NCBI GenBank assembly: GCA_016584495.1
Contig: WAID01000001.1
Span: forward strand, 1,798,001 to 1,862,000
Source of the DNA: Celoporthe dispersa
Taxonomy: Eukaryota > Ascomycota > Sordariomycetes > Diaporthales > Cryphonectriaceae
Direction: 5' to 3'
DNA: 64,000 bases
A model generated the notes under the pieces. It made no database searches. It worked only from the letters and a program-made list of their open reading frames with translations, and had not been told where the DNA came from. The position numbers and the translations under genes were made by a program. This document shows, one piece after another, positions 23,391 to 35,049 of this stretch (within the stretch, counting starts at the first letter, position 1; every line of letters starts with the position of its first letter).

Positions 23391-23732
23391 CTAATGTTCC
23401 TCCCGATCCGCAGGCGACCTCAGCTGGTCCGGCCCATTTCTGTTGGCGGCGCTGTTTTTACCCTCTGTAGAACAGAACGTCCGTTCACCGTCTCGGTGGA
23501 GCTGCGGACAGCAGGGGCACTGGCTACGTGCCTTTGGGCGGAGCGCATCGAGGTGCTCGAGGTAGCCACTGGGCACAGAGGTGATGCACCTGCCGCAGAA
23601 GACGCCGACCCCGGAGACCCTATGCCTCGCGGGAGTGACAGCCCCGCGCAGTAGGCCCTGAGGTCGTCCATCTCTTGATAGATGACCTCGTCGGTGCCGA
23701 TGTGCTTGGCGATGTCGAAGCGGTCACGTCTG
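23391..23732 (-). pseudogene. 3' fragment of an ADE4-like amidophosphoribosyltransferase
   Basis: On the minus strand, after an intron-like end CCCCTTCCAG, one frame reads 'RFDIAKHIGTDEVIYQEMDD' and on to 'LRAYCAGL'. A second frame continues 'SGVGVFCGRCITSVPSGYLE' and 'HLDALRP'. Together they match the C-terminus of fungal ADE4, the first enzyme of purine synthesis ('IA--IG-DEVI-Q-L-DL--AC', '--GVF-G-Y-TPVP--YLE-L'). A frame break sits between 23600 and 23640. No upstream catalytic sequence is visible between here and 24363, so this is a stranded 3' exon rather than a working gene. Source by segmental duplication is inference; the full ADE4 should exist elsewhere in the genome. Confidence 0.65.
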
Positions 23733-24363
23733 GAAGGGGAATCGAGAGGGAGGAACTAAAAACTACTTCATGACCCTGACAGGTGATCTGACCTGTCTCT
23801 GCAGGCTGAGCGTGAATACCTGTCTTCTTGAGTCTGGCTACTATGCATTTTCTAGATATTTTCTAGTAGGCTAAGGGCAAAGTCGTCATGTACAAGGCTT
23901 ACATCCCATACCAATAGAGGGACCATGTACACAGGACTTTAGATGCAGAGGGTAGTCCAGAGCTGATGGTCTGTAATGGGATCTGACTAGGTACTGACTT
24001 GGTATACTTGTTTTTTTCTTTTTAATCCTTTTCCTATTTTCCCAAGAACCACCCGAAGCACTAAATTTGACCATAAAACAGACATACACGCATATATTGT
24101 TCCGACACACATAGAATCCATTTAACAAATTATATTGGTAGTTCCAAAACCTGGCTACAGAGGTAAAGAAGAATGAATACGTCAAACATAGGTCTGGTAC
24201 TGTGGACAACCGTCAAGGCAGACCGAGCACTTCGGTCCCCTCCGACCACGACAAAATCAAACGCCAGAGATATTTAGTTACAGCCCTCCCCAGGGTCCCG
24301 CCGGCCATGATCCAAGCTGGCTGCTGAAGGGCAGTCCCGCGCCGGCTAATATGGGTATCTCCA
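23733..24363. other. Intergenic, no gene seen
   Basis: 3' side of the adenylate kinase gene and upstream flank of the ADE4-like fragment. Rather AT-rich from about 23990 to 24200. No coding exon that could complete the ADE4 fragment is visible. Confidence 0.55.
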
Positions 24364-25244
24364 TCAGTCGCAGAACCTCTTCTCAAACTCCTGGAAAAGC
24401 TTCGGGCTGATCTCGTCACTGCTCATCCCCTCCACCTCGTATAGCACGCCCTTGCGGGCATAGTGCTCCAGCAAGGGATCGCTGGCCTCCTGGAACTTCC
24501 TGTACCTAGTCCGGTATGTCTCCTCATCGTCATCCGCCCTCCTGACCAGCGGCTCGCCGGTGATGTCGTCCCTCCCAGCCACCTTGGGCGGGTTGAACGT
24601 GGTGTTGTACACCCTCCCCGATGGCTCGTGCACCCAGCGCCCGGAGATGCGCTCGAGGATCACCTCGAAGGGCGTCTTGATCGACACCGCTAGGTTGATA
24701 GGCACCAGACCGTCGAGCTGGTCCGCCTGCACAGCCGTGCGCGGGAAGCCATCCAGGAGGAACGACGCGGAGGGGTCGTCGGAGGGGGCGCCGAGGCTCC
24801 GGGAGGAGGTGGCCATGAAGGCGGCCATCTCATTGTCGCCGGAGGAGAACGTTTCGCCCTCGGGACCGATGGCCGAGGACTGCAGGGTCATGACCTGGGG
24901 CCGTCCCAGCCAGCCGCGCTTGGTCAGCTCGTTATTGATCAGGCGCAGGATGATGCTGTCGGAGACGAGGCCGCCGGCCTTGAGGGTCTGCTCGACCTGG
25001 ATGCCTTTTGTGGTGCAACGTCATGTTAGCTGGCTGGCGGTGGACCTGGCGACCGGCTGCGATGATCCGGTGGGCTCGAGTACTCACCGAGAGCAGTCTT
25101 GTTCCTGACGTTCCATCGCAGCAGATCCCCAGACGAGATAGACTGCAGCTGTGGGAAACGCTGTAGCAACCTCTCGGACTGTGTCCCTTTCCCAACTCCA
25201 GGTGCCCCCACCAGAATGACGCGCGCTGCGGTCCTGAGCCTCAT
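24364..25244 (-). CDS. ADK2: Mitochondrial-type GTP:AMP phosphotransferase (adenylate kinase)
   Basis: Nucleoside monophosphate kinase, 265 residues, two exons (25088-25244 and 24364-25004) with an 83 nt intron (GTGAGT..CAAAAG). The P-loop 'ILVGAPGVGKGTQ' lies at residues 9-21, followed by 'SISSGDLLR', 'FLLDGFPRT' (AMP/Mg site) and the LID region 'GRWVHEPSGRVYNTTFNPPK'. The LID lacks the four zinc cysteines, as in eukaryotic AK3-type enzymes that recycle AMP with GTP in the mitochondrial matrix. I chose the ATG at 25242-25244 ('MRLRTAARVILVG') because it matches family N-termini. The same frame is open about 200 codons upstream and includes Arg/Ser-rich sequence, so a longer targeting peptide cannot be excluded. 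Confidence 0.88.
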
Positions 25245-26358
25245 GTTAAGATAGGAAGGTCTTATAAAATCAGAAGAAAAAGAAAAGCAGCTGGCGGTAG
25301 AGATCGTGCGTGAGGCGGGTATAGGTGCGAAGGCTTGCCTTCTGATCCTGAAGCTCCGAGTAGAGGTGGCCGTGATGAAAACTCTATTGGTCCCAGGCGC
25401 CAAAGGTGCCGTGCTCGCGTGGGAATCGACTCGAGGTGAGGCGCGGGCAATGCTAAACGCCGCGGTGCGGGGAACAGACTGTGATCCCAAAAAGGGATCA
25501 GGCGGAGGGACCTGAGAACACGGAGTCCACTCAGAAGGTACCCATAGCGACGAGGTAAGTAATGGTACAAGAAGAATGAGAGGATGTTGGACTCTGAGGA
25601 GGAGAAAGAGGAAAAAGGGAAAAAAAAAGAAAGAAGGAGGAAGATAGAAGATGGAGGTGGGGGGTGTTTTCCTGATTGGCTCGGTTGGTAGGTTGGCTAC
25701 GTAAGTGGGCAGAAGAAAGATGGAGGACGAATTATCAATCCGCAGCACATGCTTCGAGGAGGAAAGGCCTAAACATCCGATGAATGACCCGGCGGGGAGG
25801 CGCTGTGTCTCGGTCTTCGAGGGATCGGGTATCTCACTATCAAATGTAGGCATGGGCTTCAGGCAGATCATGTTAGTTAGTGTCTTCCTGTCTCAGTTCC
25901 TCGGAGTTTCTGCGCAGTACACGGGTACATCAACAAAACCCCCAGCCGGATTTGTTGAGGAGCAGCTTGCTCTCTCCCACTAACTCCGCAACCGGCTGAG
26001 CAGGAGGGCAGCCCTCGGAGACTTTGACGCTTGGCATGCCCCAATCGTCTTCGCGCTTGCTTACTCTGATGTCAATCTGCCAAGTGCCCTGCGGGGGCGG
26101 GGGGGCGACCGAATGTCTACAGTTACGGTTATCGAGGCTCGAGTGAGCCAGAATCATTACCTCTACCAAGTACGATGGTAGTTATGTCTGAAATCATAGA
26201 CAAGTACATGCCTGATGATCCTGACGATACATCATATCATCATATCATCATTTCCTCGTGTCTTCTTATCTCTTACCATTCGTTGTCGGGATCTCACAGT
26301 CCCTCGCAGGCAACCTGAAGCCCTCCTTTGTTTATGACTGACTGCTCGCTAACGATTT
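25245..26358. other. Intergenic: adenylate kinase promoter and oxidase 3' side
   Basis: No supported gene. A strong purine tract (pyrimidine-rich on the kinase coding strand) runs from about 25585 to 25660, typical of fungal promoter or leader sequence. A short ATCAT tandem run lies at 26228-26252. Confidence 0.55.
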
Positions 26359-27973
26359 CTAGACGAGGACCTTAGGAGATGAGTGCTTAAACACGTTCGC
26401 AGGGTCGTACTTTCTCTTCAGCTCAACAATCGTAGCCAGGTGCTCGCCATAGATCTTCTCCATCGCGAGATCCCCTTCGTCGAGCAGCGAGATATATGCG
26501 CTGTCCAGGACATTTCCAGGGTCGGCCTCCCGCAGCGCCTTCAGGCAGCCCATTCCCCATGCGTCCACCTCCCTCCGCAGCGTCGGGTCAGGCGATGTCG
26601 CGATGATCTCGATCACGAGGTGGTCCTCTCGCGCGCCAAACACCGAGTCCTCGCTCGCCCTGGTCCTGCTCAGCGCGTGCACCGCGATCATCCCGCCGGC
26701 CGCCACGCTTCGGCTGTACTCTGCTAGCACGGCCACCGATGCCGGCGTCCACGCCCGCAGGTTGAGCGTGTACGACCGCCCGTGAACGCCCCAGACCACC
26801 AACTTCTCATTGTCCACAGCGTACGCTGTGGGCGTCTTTCGCCTCCGTGTGCTCTACCAAGCACTTCCCGCCGGCGGCAGCTACCTTGTCAATCCACTCG
26901 CGCCCGAGCCTGTGGTCGTCCGAGACCCAGGTCACCACGCAGGCCAACGCGGGGCCCATGCCAGGGAAGTCGGTGGAGAAAGTCTGGAGCTTGAGCTCGG
27001 GCGGGTGGCCAGATGAGTCGAGGCCGGTCGTGAGGCGGGTCCAGGTGGCCTCCATGTCGCCAGACTCGAAGATGAAGGTCCCAGACAGCATCTGAGGGAG
27101 GCGCTGAGGTCAGAACGGGCTATCTCGCGCTCACAGAGACGGCATAGATCCAAGGGCCAGGTTCACCAGTGGCTTACCTCCTTGAGCGGGTACACCTTGA
27201 CCGTCAGCTCCACGATGACCCCGAAGATCAGACCCGCGCCGCGGATACCCTTGAGCAGAGCCTCATCCGCCTCTATGAGCTCGCCCCGAGAGTTCACCAG
27301 CTTTGCCCCGAGGATCTGATCGCAACCCAGGCCGTAGAGGCTCGAGAACGCCCCGTACCCACCGTTGACGCTCCATCCGACGTATCCAACTGATCCCATC
27401 GTACCGCTAGCGGTTGTTGCAACCATCAGTCAGGGAATTCCAACTATTGGAGAGCGCACGGCGAGACACGTCCATGGTTTCAATTTTGTTTTTCTCTCTT
27501 CCTCTTTCACTCTAGTTCGGAGTAGAAAGAGGAGAATGAAAAAGGGCGAGGAGGAGAGGAGAAGAGAGGATGAATACGAACATAGGCGTGACCAGGCCCT
27601 GCTCCCCCAGCTTGTTCATTACGACCCCAGCCAGGGCTCCGCCAGCAATCCTCGCCGTCTTCTTGTCCCTGCTGACCTCCACATGCTCGAGCTCCCGCAT
27701 GTCGATCAGGAGCGCCCCATCGACGAGCGTCCGGCCTGCGGCATTGTGCCCGCCAACACGGATGTTGAAGTCGACGCCGTGCTCGGTACATGCCTTGACG
27801 ACGGCCTGGACGTCCTTGATGGTCCGCGGCCGGGCGACGGCGGATGGCTGGGCGGCTGTCTTGATGTAGGTGTTGCAGAAGTCTGCAAAAGCCGGTGAGT
27901 CTGGCGTGTGCAGCTGGATGCCCGGTTGTTGCGAGCGGAGGAGAGAGACGATCTCTGCGATTTGGGACGACAT
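26359..27973 (-). CDS. FAD-linked oxidoreductase, berberine-bridge-enzyme type
   Basis: Flavoprotein oxidase of the PCMH/BBE superfamily, about 450 residues, substrate unknown. Exon 1 (27582-27973) has the FAD-binding segment 'FNIRVGGHNAAGRTLVDGAL', where the His of GGH is the usual covalent flavin site. Exon 2 (27178-27406) has 'GSVGYVGWSVNGGYG' and 'GLGCDQILGAKLVN'. Exon 3 (26359-27091) ends with the BBE-like 'KYDPANVFKHS'. Intron 1 (27407-27581, 175 nt, weak donor GTTCGT, acceptor GCTAG) gives 'GLVTPIGTMGSVGYVGW'. Intron 2 is 27092-27177 (86 nt). The second flavin-linking Cys of bicovalent BBEs is not evident. One extra G at 26830-26832 (plus strand) breaks the frame between 'HTEAKDA' and 'TAYAVDNEKLVVWG'. 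No obvious signal peptide. Not part of a recognisable cluster. Confidence 0.85.
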
Positions 27974-28010
27974 CTTGGCTAAAGTAGTCGTGGTGAGGGG
28001 TCACCTGGGA

Positions 28011-28020
28011 TATTATATAG
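28011..28020 (-). promoter_or_regulatory. TATA-like element of the BBE oxidase
   Basis: Minus-strand CTATATAATA, about 40 bp upstream of the oxidase ATG. This is close for a fungal TATA box and would imply a very short leader, so it is a candidate only. Confidence 0.35.
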
Positions 28021-30303
28021 TCTCCTCTGACCTAGCCGTAGGCAGTGATTGGATATCCTTCTGAAATTTGGGGTGGGTGGCCACGCGACGGGAGGGCACT
28101 TGACCTAATGTCTTATTTGGACCTTCGATCTCTACCGCGCAGGCATGGCAGCTACATCCTACATTTCTACATGCCTATTAGAATCGACCGCCTCTAGATA
28201 TATATACACTGGAAGAAGTCAGCCAGTCTCGGATGCTGACCGCCTGGGATCCTCTTTCGCGATGGACGGCCTCGGCCGCACTGAAAGTCCGGGAGGTGGT
28301 GGCAAGCGAGGCTCCGTGGAGCGAGATATCTGAGAGTAAAACCCGGTCACTCACCGAAGCATCTCGGTGCATTATGTACAGTAGAATCTGACCCTCTCCT
28401 GTGTGTACTGCCGGTAATGCTTACCCCTGTGGATTCTCTTGTGGATGAAGCCTCCCAACGGAACTCGTTCCTGCAAGGAAAACCCAAACCCAAGCGGACC
28501 TATGCCGCATATACACTCCCGAGCAGGGAAATATAGGATGATCTCTAAATTGTCGATGTCAAATCCTATATAAGAGCGGCCTGTCTCACACGCCGTTGGC
28601 GATGTATGTCCTTACGTGGCCACGTGGTTGATTACAAGACTCGAGACTGTCAGCCTCACGAACAGCACTGCTGCCGCTAAGACGAGCGCAGACGAGCCGA
28701 CGGTGCTGAGAGTCCTCACTTCATGTAGAATGAAACGGTAAAGCCTGCTTGGGGTATGTAAGAAGATGGCTTGAATGTTTCTAGAACTTGTTCTTCGGGT
28801 ATGACCTGGTCATGGTTTCCCATATTACTTATGTATAGTGCTCACGGGGAAGCATTAGTATCTGAGCCGTGTGTGATCTGCATTGACCCATCAGTCCCTG
28901 GCCGGTATTGTATTGTAGGTTCCAAGTGGCACCGCAATAATCTAGATGAACTCATACAGTCATAGCTGTCGAGGCAAGATTCCTCTCAAGTTTAGAGAGA
29001 ATATTTGCTGCTGCATGTTGGTATTGCCAATAGACTTTGTGTTCTTAGGTTCGGCAATGGCCAACTGATGATTGACTGGATCACTGGTGCTCTCAGACTG
29101 ACACCAGCCTTTCACTATCGCCATGTCGTTGGTTTCACACCTAAGATATGGCAGTTGCCAGTACTTCAAGTGCTGGAATGCTTATATTCTTATCTTCTGT
29201 CATGGTTCTGCCGTAGATAGTTGGATGGGTGTATGCTGGCTGATCTCTTTCATGTGAGCCGCTGTTGACGAATTTTGCTATGCTATAAGCTGGAAAGCCG
29301 GCCAGCCTACCAAACACAATCCTGTCTTTGCTTCCCTCATATCGAGTCAGCCACTACTCTGTAGCTGGATATTGGTCCTGGAACAAGTAGTAATGTTCCT
29401 ACGGCGCCATCTTGGAGATAAAAGGTAAGTAGTAGTAGTAGTTGCCGTTGTTGTTTAGCTCACTGTGACGGTGCACATAATAACACTGCTCTTGTAGGCC
29501 CTCATTCCAGAGCCGTGGTGCCGGGACCGAAGCGTGCCTCGGCCACATATAGGGACTTGTTGAGCCCCGCCAAGGCTTGTTTGTAGGACGGACGGCCTGT
29601 ACGGGGCTCCGGGGGGGGGGCGTGTGCGGTGTGGTTGTCCAGGGGGACTTAGACGGAGTTTAAAGGCGGTCTTTTCAGGGGTAAACGGGCGGGCATGCGC
29701 TGTCAACCCGAACCCAGAACAGTGTCGTGGCGACCCCCCGGTGGATCCGGGAGAAGGGCTGGGGGTCTAGGCGGTACTTGTGGTGGGCATGTTTCACATG
29801 TCACTCAGCCAACCTGAAGTAGCACTCTGTGTTCAGGAACAAGATGACAATGACGGGTTATAACAGCGGGGTGGACCAGATGGATTATGTACGAGGGATT
29901 TCACGGTATGATCTTCCGTCTTCAATAACGTAATCTGAGTCGAGGTCGAGTCTGTAGTCTTGAGGATGGCCTGACAGCCTTGGTGCGTAGGAACAGCCAA
30001 GGTACTTCCAGACGGCCCACGTGATTTGTACCTCAACAATCCCGCTACCAGAGAACCCAAGTACCGCCGCCCCTCTGGTTGCATTCTGCAGGCTGAATTG
30101 CCCGCCGCTGGTCGCAACGCTCCTTTTCTTCGACCTTGCGCACACCACTTCACCACCACTTCCACCCCTCCTTCTCTTCCTCATCATCTCTGTCCATCTG
30201 TCGCTTCGTATTGTGTTCTCTCCATGTTGCCTCTCTTTTCACTTTACACCTCAGATTAACACACGACTCTCCTTTTCCCTCACCCCGACCCAGCGCCTAC
30301 ATC
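28021..30303. other. 2.3 kb intergenic
   Basis: No gene supported on either strand. There is a good TATA-like CTATATAAGAG at 28567-28577 (plus) with no coding frame after it. A G9-type run lies near 29611-29619. The last 200 bp (30120-30300) are strongly pyrimidine-rich, as expected for the LETM1 promoter and leader. Confidence 0.55.
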
Positions 30304-32024
30304 ATGAGCGCATCCGCCAGCGTGGCTCGGAGAGCCGCCGTTGTGAACCCTTTGCGGGCAGTGGTAAGCCTGCACAACTGCTCTGATCTGCCAGGGCGCA
30401 CTTGTCCGGACTAATTCTGAATCGCCTGCTGATTTTTCTTCTTACTACGATCTAGGCCGTGTCATATCCAGGTCAGCACTGCGAGCGAGCTCCCTCCAAC
30501 TCGGTCGAAATGCCCGGAACATTCAACTCCAAAATCCCGCCCTCGCCGTCCTCATCCCCATCCGCACCGTCACTACGGAGCCCAATAGAGGTGGACCCCC
30601 GTCTGGCCCACCACCCGGTTTCAATGCGGAGGAGGCTAAGAAGCCCCTCCCGAAGGAGGCCTCGTCCGCCACAAAGTCGGCCGCGAAGGCGGACCAGCCG
30701 GAGGTGAAAGAGGCGGAGAAGAAGGCTGCCGCCGACTCCGAGAAGTCCCTGGACCAGCTGGCTGAGCAGAAGGAGGCACTGGCCGTCTCCAAGAGGGAGG
30801 CCAAGAAGGAGGAGAAGAAGCTCACCCTGGGCCAGAAGATCAAGAAGGAAGTCCAGCACTACTGGGACGGGACGAAGCTGCTGGCCACCGAGGTCAAGAT
30901 CAGCACGAGGCTGGCGCTCCGGATGGCCGCGGGATACGAGCTCACACGGAGAGAAAACCGACAGCTCCAGCGGACGGTGCAGGACCTTGCGCGCCTGGTC
31001 CCCTTCTCGGCCTTTGTGATCATCCCCTTCGCGGAGCTGCTTCTGCCCGTGGCGCTCAAGCTGTTCCCCAACCTCCTCCCCCTCTACGTACGAGGACCAG
31101 AAGTCCAAGGACAAGAAGGCCCAGACGCTGCGCGCGCTCCGAAAAGAAGTCAGCGGCTTCCTGCGGACGTCCATCAAGGAGACGGGCCTGCCCGTGTCCC
31201 CCGCGCTCGCCCAGAAGGAGGAGTTTGCCAACTTTTTCCGAAAGGTCCGGGCCACCGGCGAAAAGCCCACTGAGAAGGACGTCATCAAGGTCTGCAAGGC
31301 GTTCAGGGACGACCTCACGCTGGACAACCTGTCGCGGCCGCAGCTGGTCTCCATGTGCAGGTACATGAGCCTTAACACCTTCGGCACCGACCAGATGCTC
31401 CGGTACCAGATCCGGCACCGCATGCGGCAGATCAAGCGCGACGACCGCGCCATCAGCTACGAGGGCGTCGAGAGCCTGTCCGTCCTGGAGCTCCAGATGG
31501 CCTGTGCCAGCCGCGGCATCAAGTCCTACGGCGTGTCGCCCGCCCGGCTGCGCGAGGACCTGCAGACCTGGCTCGACCTGCGCTTGAAGGAGGGCGTCCC
31601 GTCCACCCTGCTGGTGCTCAGCAACGCCTACATGTACGCGCAGACCGGCGACAATGCGGTCGCGAACCAGATCGACGCGCTGATCGGCGTGCTGTCCTCC
31701 ATCCCCGAGGAGCTGTACCACGAGATCGAGCTCGAGGTGCACACCGCAGAGGGCGCCGCCACCAACAAGCAGCGCCTGGAGGTCCTCAAGGAGCAGGAGG
31801 ACCTGATCGAAGACGAGAGCGAGCAGAACGAGTCCAACCAGGTGAGCGGCCTGGCCACGCCGCGGGACGTGGAGGACATCGACGAGAAGGAGGAGCGCCA
31901 GGTCGCCGCGGGGGCCGACGGTGTCGAGAAGAACCAGGTCAACGAGGCCATGCAGGCCGAGATGGATGCCGCCCGCGCGGACCAGATCGCGGCGCAGCAC
32001 AAGGATACCAAGGAGGCCAAATAG
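30304..32024 (+). CDS. LETM1: LETM1/Mdm38 inner-membrane mitochondrial protein
   Basis: Mitochondrial inner-membrane protein needed for K+/H+ exchange and ribosome association. The mature part shows a charged Lys/Glu segment, 'LTLGQKIKKEVQHYWDGTKL', a membrane segment around 'FVIIPFAELLLPVALKLF', and the LETM1 ribosome-binding region 'LTLDNLSRPQLVSMCRYMSL'. The C-terminus is a Glu/Gln-rich coiled-coil-like tail. One extra C in the C5 run 31078-31082 separates 'KLFPNLLP' from 'STYEDQKSKDKKAQTLRALR'. A first exon 'MSASASVARRAAVVNPLRAV' (30304-30363) and an intron from GTAAGC at 30364 to CTAG at 30455 look right for a targeting peptide. The junction does not land in the frame that continues 'RSALRASSLQLGRNARNIQL', so another base error or a different junction is needed there. 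Family assignment is firm. Confidence 0.9.
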
Positions 32025-33523
32025 TATACCATCACCATCACCATCACCATCACCACCACCAGAGCAGGGCTGTCACTCTTTTTTTCTCTTTCCTTTCTTC
32101 CCTTTGTGTGTGTGTGTGTGGAAACGTGCATTTGATAAAGAAGGGGAATATCTAATTTCTTTTGTTTACGGCGTCCCAGGATGGCATCTCGAGAGGGTTG
32201 GGTTTACATATACCTTGTGTGTGGTGAGAGAGCGAAAAAGGGTCATCCCACTCCCCCCACAACTGGTGTGTCCAGAAGGATAGCACGATACAACGACAGT
32301 GCGGAAGAGTCAGCAGGGACCAAGGCATTGAAAAACTAAAGTACTCGGCACTGAGATGGAATAGAACTCACTTTCTCCTCTGACATTGGACCTGCTGTGC
32401 CGCTGTTGGGAGTGGTGAGGTAGCTGGTTGTCACCGTTTCTGAGCCGTACATTGGAGTACGTCTGCAGCGTCTCACATTCTGCAAGTGAGGCAGAGTCAT
32501 ATGGCAGGGAGTGTGTCGATTTTCGGGAGATCACAGATGGTATCCAATAGCTACTACAAGGGAAGTGACTGAGTTCCATGCCAATACCTCGGTACGTTGC
32601 CTGCCGATCAGCGGTGACTGAGGAGTACAGACAAGACAGCCAGGAGAGTTGAAGATTGCCGAGGAAAGGATGTAGTAATTAATGGCTTGGTGATGGGTGC
32701 TGTGTGGCAAAGAGGATATCATCAAATAAATCGTTGACCCTTGGATCACGTTTCGTTGAAAGCCGAGGGGCAGAAGGGCTGTGTCACTCAGGGACCAGTC
32801 CGTCCCACATCCTGAGTGAATGTATAGTGAGAGAGGTTTTGTCTCGGATGTGCATGTGCAGACATGCATTCCTGCCCAAAGCAAGCATGGTTTTGTGCAC
32901 AGATGCCTCACAGTGAAACCCTTTCACACTTCTATGTGGGATCATGAAATATCGACCACCTGTTGGTGAACAAGATAGCAGTTACTAGCTGCTCAGGTGT
33001 AGACCTGACCTTGACCTGAATGCAGCCAGCATATAGATAAGACTCATGATACTTACCATCTCATATCTCCCCAGCATCTCAGCTTATAAGAAGTCAGTCT
33101 GGTGAGGTTGAGGTAAGGCTGTTATCATCTCAGCTCAGGACTTTTGAATGTGGGCCCCCGGTCACCTAGGCTGCTGCTTGTGAAATGCCAAGGGTGCCCA
33201 GGTGCCCAGGGTCCAGCTCAATCACCAGCCCCACTGCAGCCAACGACGTCAGCCTCCATTTCCCTTCTTCCACCACCAACTTACTTCTGCCCACCCCCAC
33301 TGACAACAAGCTCGACGAACAGGCCCCCGCAACCACGGACAAACCTGCTTGCATCGCAATCTGAACTTCGATGAGAAGCGATACCCAGAATCTCTAGCGA
33401 TCCTTTCACAGGTTCAATCATTTTCTCCCAACTCGAATCGATCCCACTGAGCCACAGTCAAAGCTCAATCGACGCAGCATCCTCCAAAGCCACCCCTCTT
33501 CAACCTTCACTCAGCTGCCCATC
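32025..33523. other. Intergenic between LETM1 and SNX4
   Basis: No gene seen. Begins with a CACCAT repeat (32030-32060) and a TG run (32105-32119) in the LETM1 3' region. The 3' half, from about 33240, is C/T-rich and probably holds the SNX4 promoter and leader. Confidence 0.55.
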
Positions 33524-35049
33524 ATGGGAGGAGGAGCCAGGTCCATCGACGAGGACAACTTCCACAACCTGTCCTTCCACAGCGACCAGAACGCGCCTGG
33601 TGGAAGCTCAAGTGCTGGCCCCTTCGACAGCTCCGGCCCTGACAGCCCGGTCAGAAAGCAACAGCATGATGGTGGTGATGGTCTCAGCCGCCAGCAGCTT
33701 GACCCCACCGCAGGTGGCAGCGAGATCCTCGAGTGCACTGTCGCTGAGCCTCACACTGAGAATGCAGGCACCAAAGATGCCTACGTGTCATATCTGATCA
33801 CTACAAATGTAAGTCAAGTCACCTTGTCCCCACAGAACCAGTCGCCTTTTCCCACATCCCTCTCCCTGCAGGAAGATGAAGCTGACAGTCTCTCTTGACA
33901 GTCTACCTTTTCTGCCTTCCAGAAGCCCATTTCCACCGTCCGCCGCCGCTTCACCGACTTTGTCTTCCTCTCCAAGACCCTCAGCAAAGACTATCCAGCA
34001 TGCGCCGTCCCGCCTCTCCCCGACAAGCAGCGCATGGAGTACGTCCGGGGCGACCGGTTCGGGCCGGACTTCACCCTGCGGCGCGCCCACTCGCTGCAGC
34101 GGTTCTTGTCTCGCACAGCGTTGCACCCCATCCTTCGTCGTGCACCGATCCTGCACACCTTCCTCGAGAGTCCCGACTGGAACGCTACCATGCACAGCCG
34201 GTCGAGCCGCGCCAACACCGGTTCGTCTAATGAAGGCGGAAGCGGCGGGGTCTTTGATACGTTTGCCGACTCGTTCATCAACGTCTTCACCAAGGTGCAC
34301 AAGCCAGACCGCCGGTTCATCGAGGTCAAGGAGAAGACCGACAAGCTGGACGAGGACCTGGGCCAGGTTGAGAAGCTGATCGCGAGGGTCGCGCGCCGCG
34401 AGACCGATATCGAGGCGGACTACAGGGACCTGGCTGAGCAGTTCCAGAAGCTGATCACGCTCGAGCCCGGAGTCGAGGCCGCCGTCCATGCCTTTGCGCA
34501 GTCTGTCGAGGACTCGGCCAGCGGACTGAAGAAGCTCAAGGATCACACTGATCAGGACTACCTCGGCAGCCTGCGGGACATGGTTGCCTACAGCGGCCAG
34601 CTCAAGAACCTGCTCAAGGCCCGCGAGCAGAAACAGCTCGACTACGAACAGCTTACCGAATATCTCAACAAATCCTCCGCCGACCGCGACATGCTCGCCT
34701 CTGGCTATGGCGGCAGCGGTGGCTCCGGCGCGGCCGGCCTGATCCGCTCGAAGCTCGAAGACTTCCGCGGGGTGGACCACGAGCAGGCGCGGCGCGAGCG
34801 GCTTAGGAAGCTGGAGATCCGCATCGACGAGCTCACGCGGGAGTCCGAGGTGGCGCACAAGACGTCCGAGATGTTCGACGAGGAGGTCGTCAAGGAGACG
34901 GCGGACTTTGAGCGCATCAAGCGCATCGAGTTCAAGGGCCAACTAGGACGCCTGGCAGACGCGCACGTCGGCTTCTACGGCGAGGTGATCGATGTCTGGC
35001 AGCGGTACGTGGACGAGTGCGAGCGTGAGGGCGTGGCTCCCCGGCCTAG
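33524..35049 (+). CDS. SNX4: SNX4/Atg24 sorting nexin (PX-BAR)
   Basis: Endosomal sorting nexin for recycling and selective autophagy. PX domain: 'YVSYLITTN', then 'KPISTVRRRFTDFVFLSKTL' with the phosphoinositide-binding RRF, 'PPLPDKQ', and the second basic patch. A BAR-type coiled coil follows ('KVHKPDRRFIEVKEKTDKLD' to 'FYGEVIDVWQRYVDECEREG'). Intron 33809-33901 (93 nt, GTAAGT..TTGACAG) is in phase. The uncorrected frame runs past the family C-terminus into Arg-rich sequence. Restoring one C in the C4 run 35039-35042 gives '..EREGVAPPA' and a TAG at 35047-35049, about 477 residues, matching the family length and ending. I use that end. The Gly/Ser linker 'GGSGGSGAAG' inside the BAR region is a local insertion. 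Confidence 0.9.

Noticed and set aside
25245..25871. In-frame upstream extension of the adenylate kinase as a ~200-residue N-terminus
   Set aside because: The stretch is pyrimidine-rich leader-like sequence giving Phe/Leu/Ser runs; the ATG at 25242-25244 matches family N-termini. Left open only as a possible short targeting peptide.
28567..28577. TATA-like box as the promoter of a plus-strand gene
   Set aside because: No coding frame or splice-compatible exons follow within the next kilobase.
33788..34942. 384-codon minus frame, and a 314-codon one at 31056-32000
   Set aside because: Shadows of SNX4 and LETM1; no family resemblance of their own.
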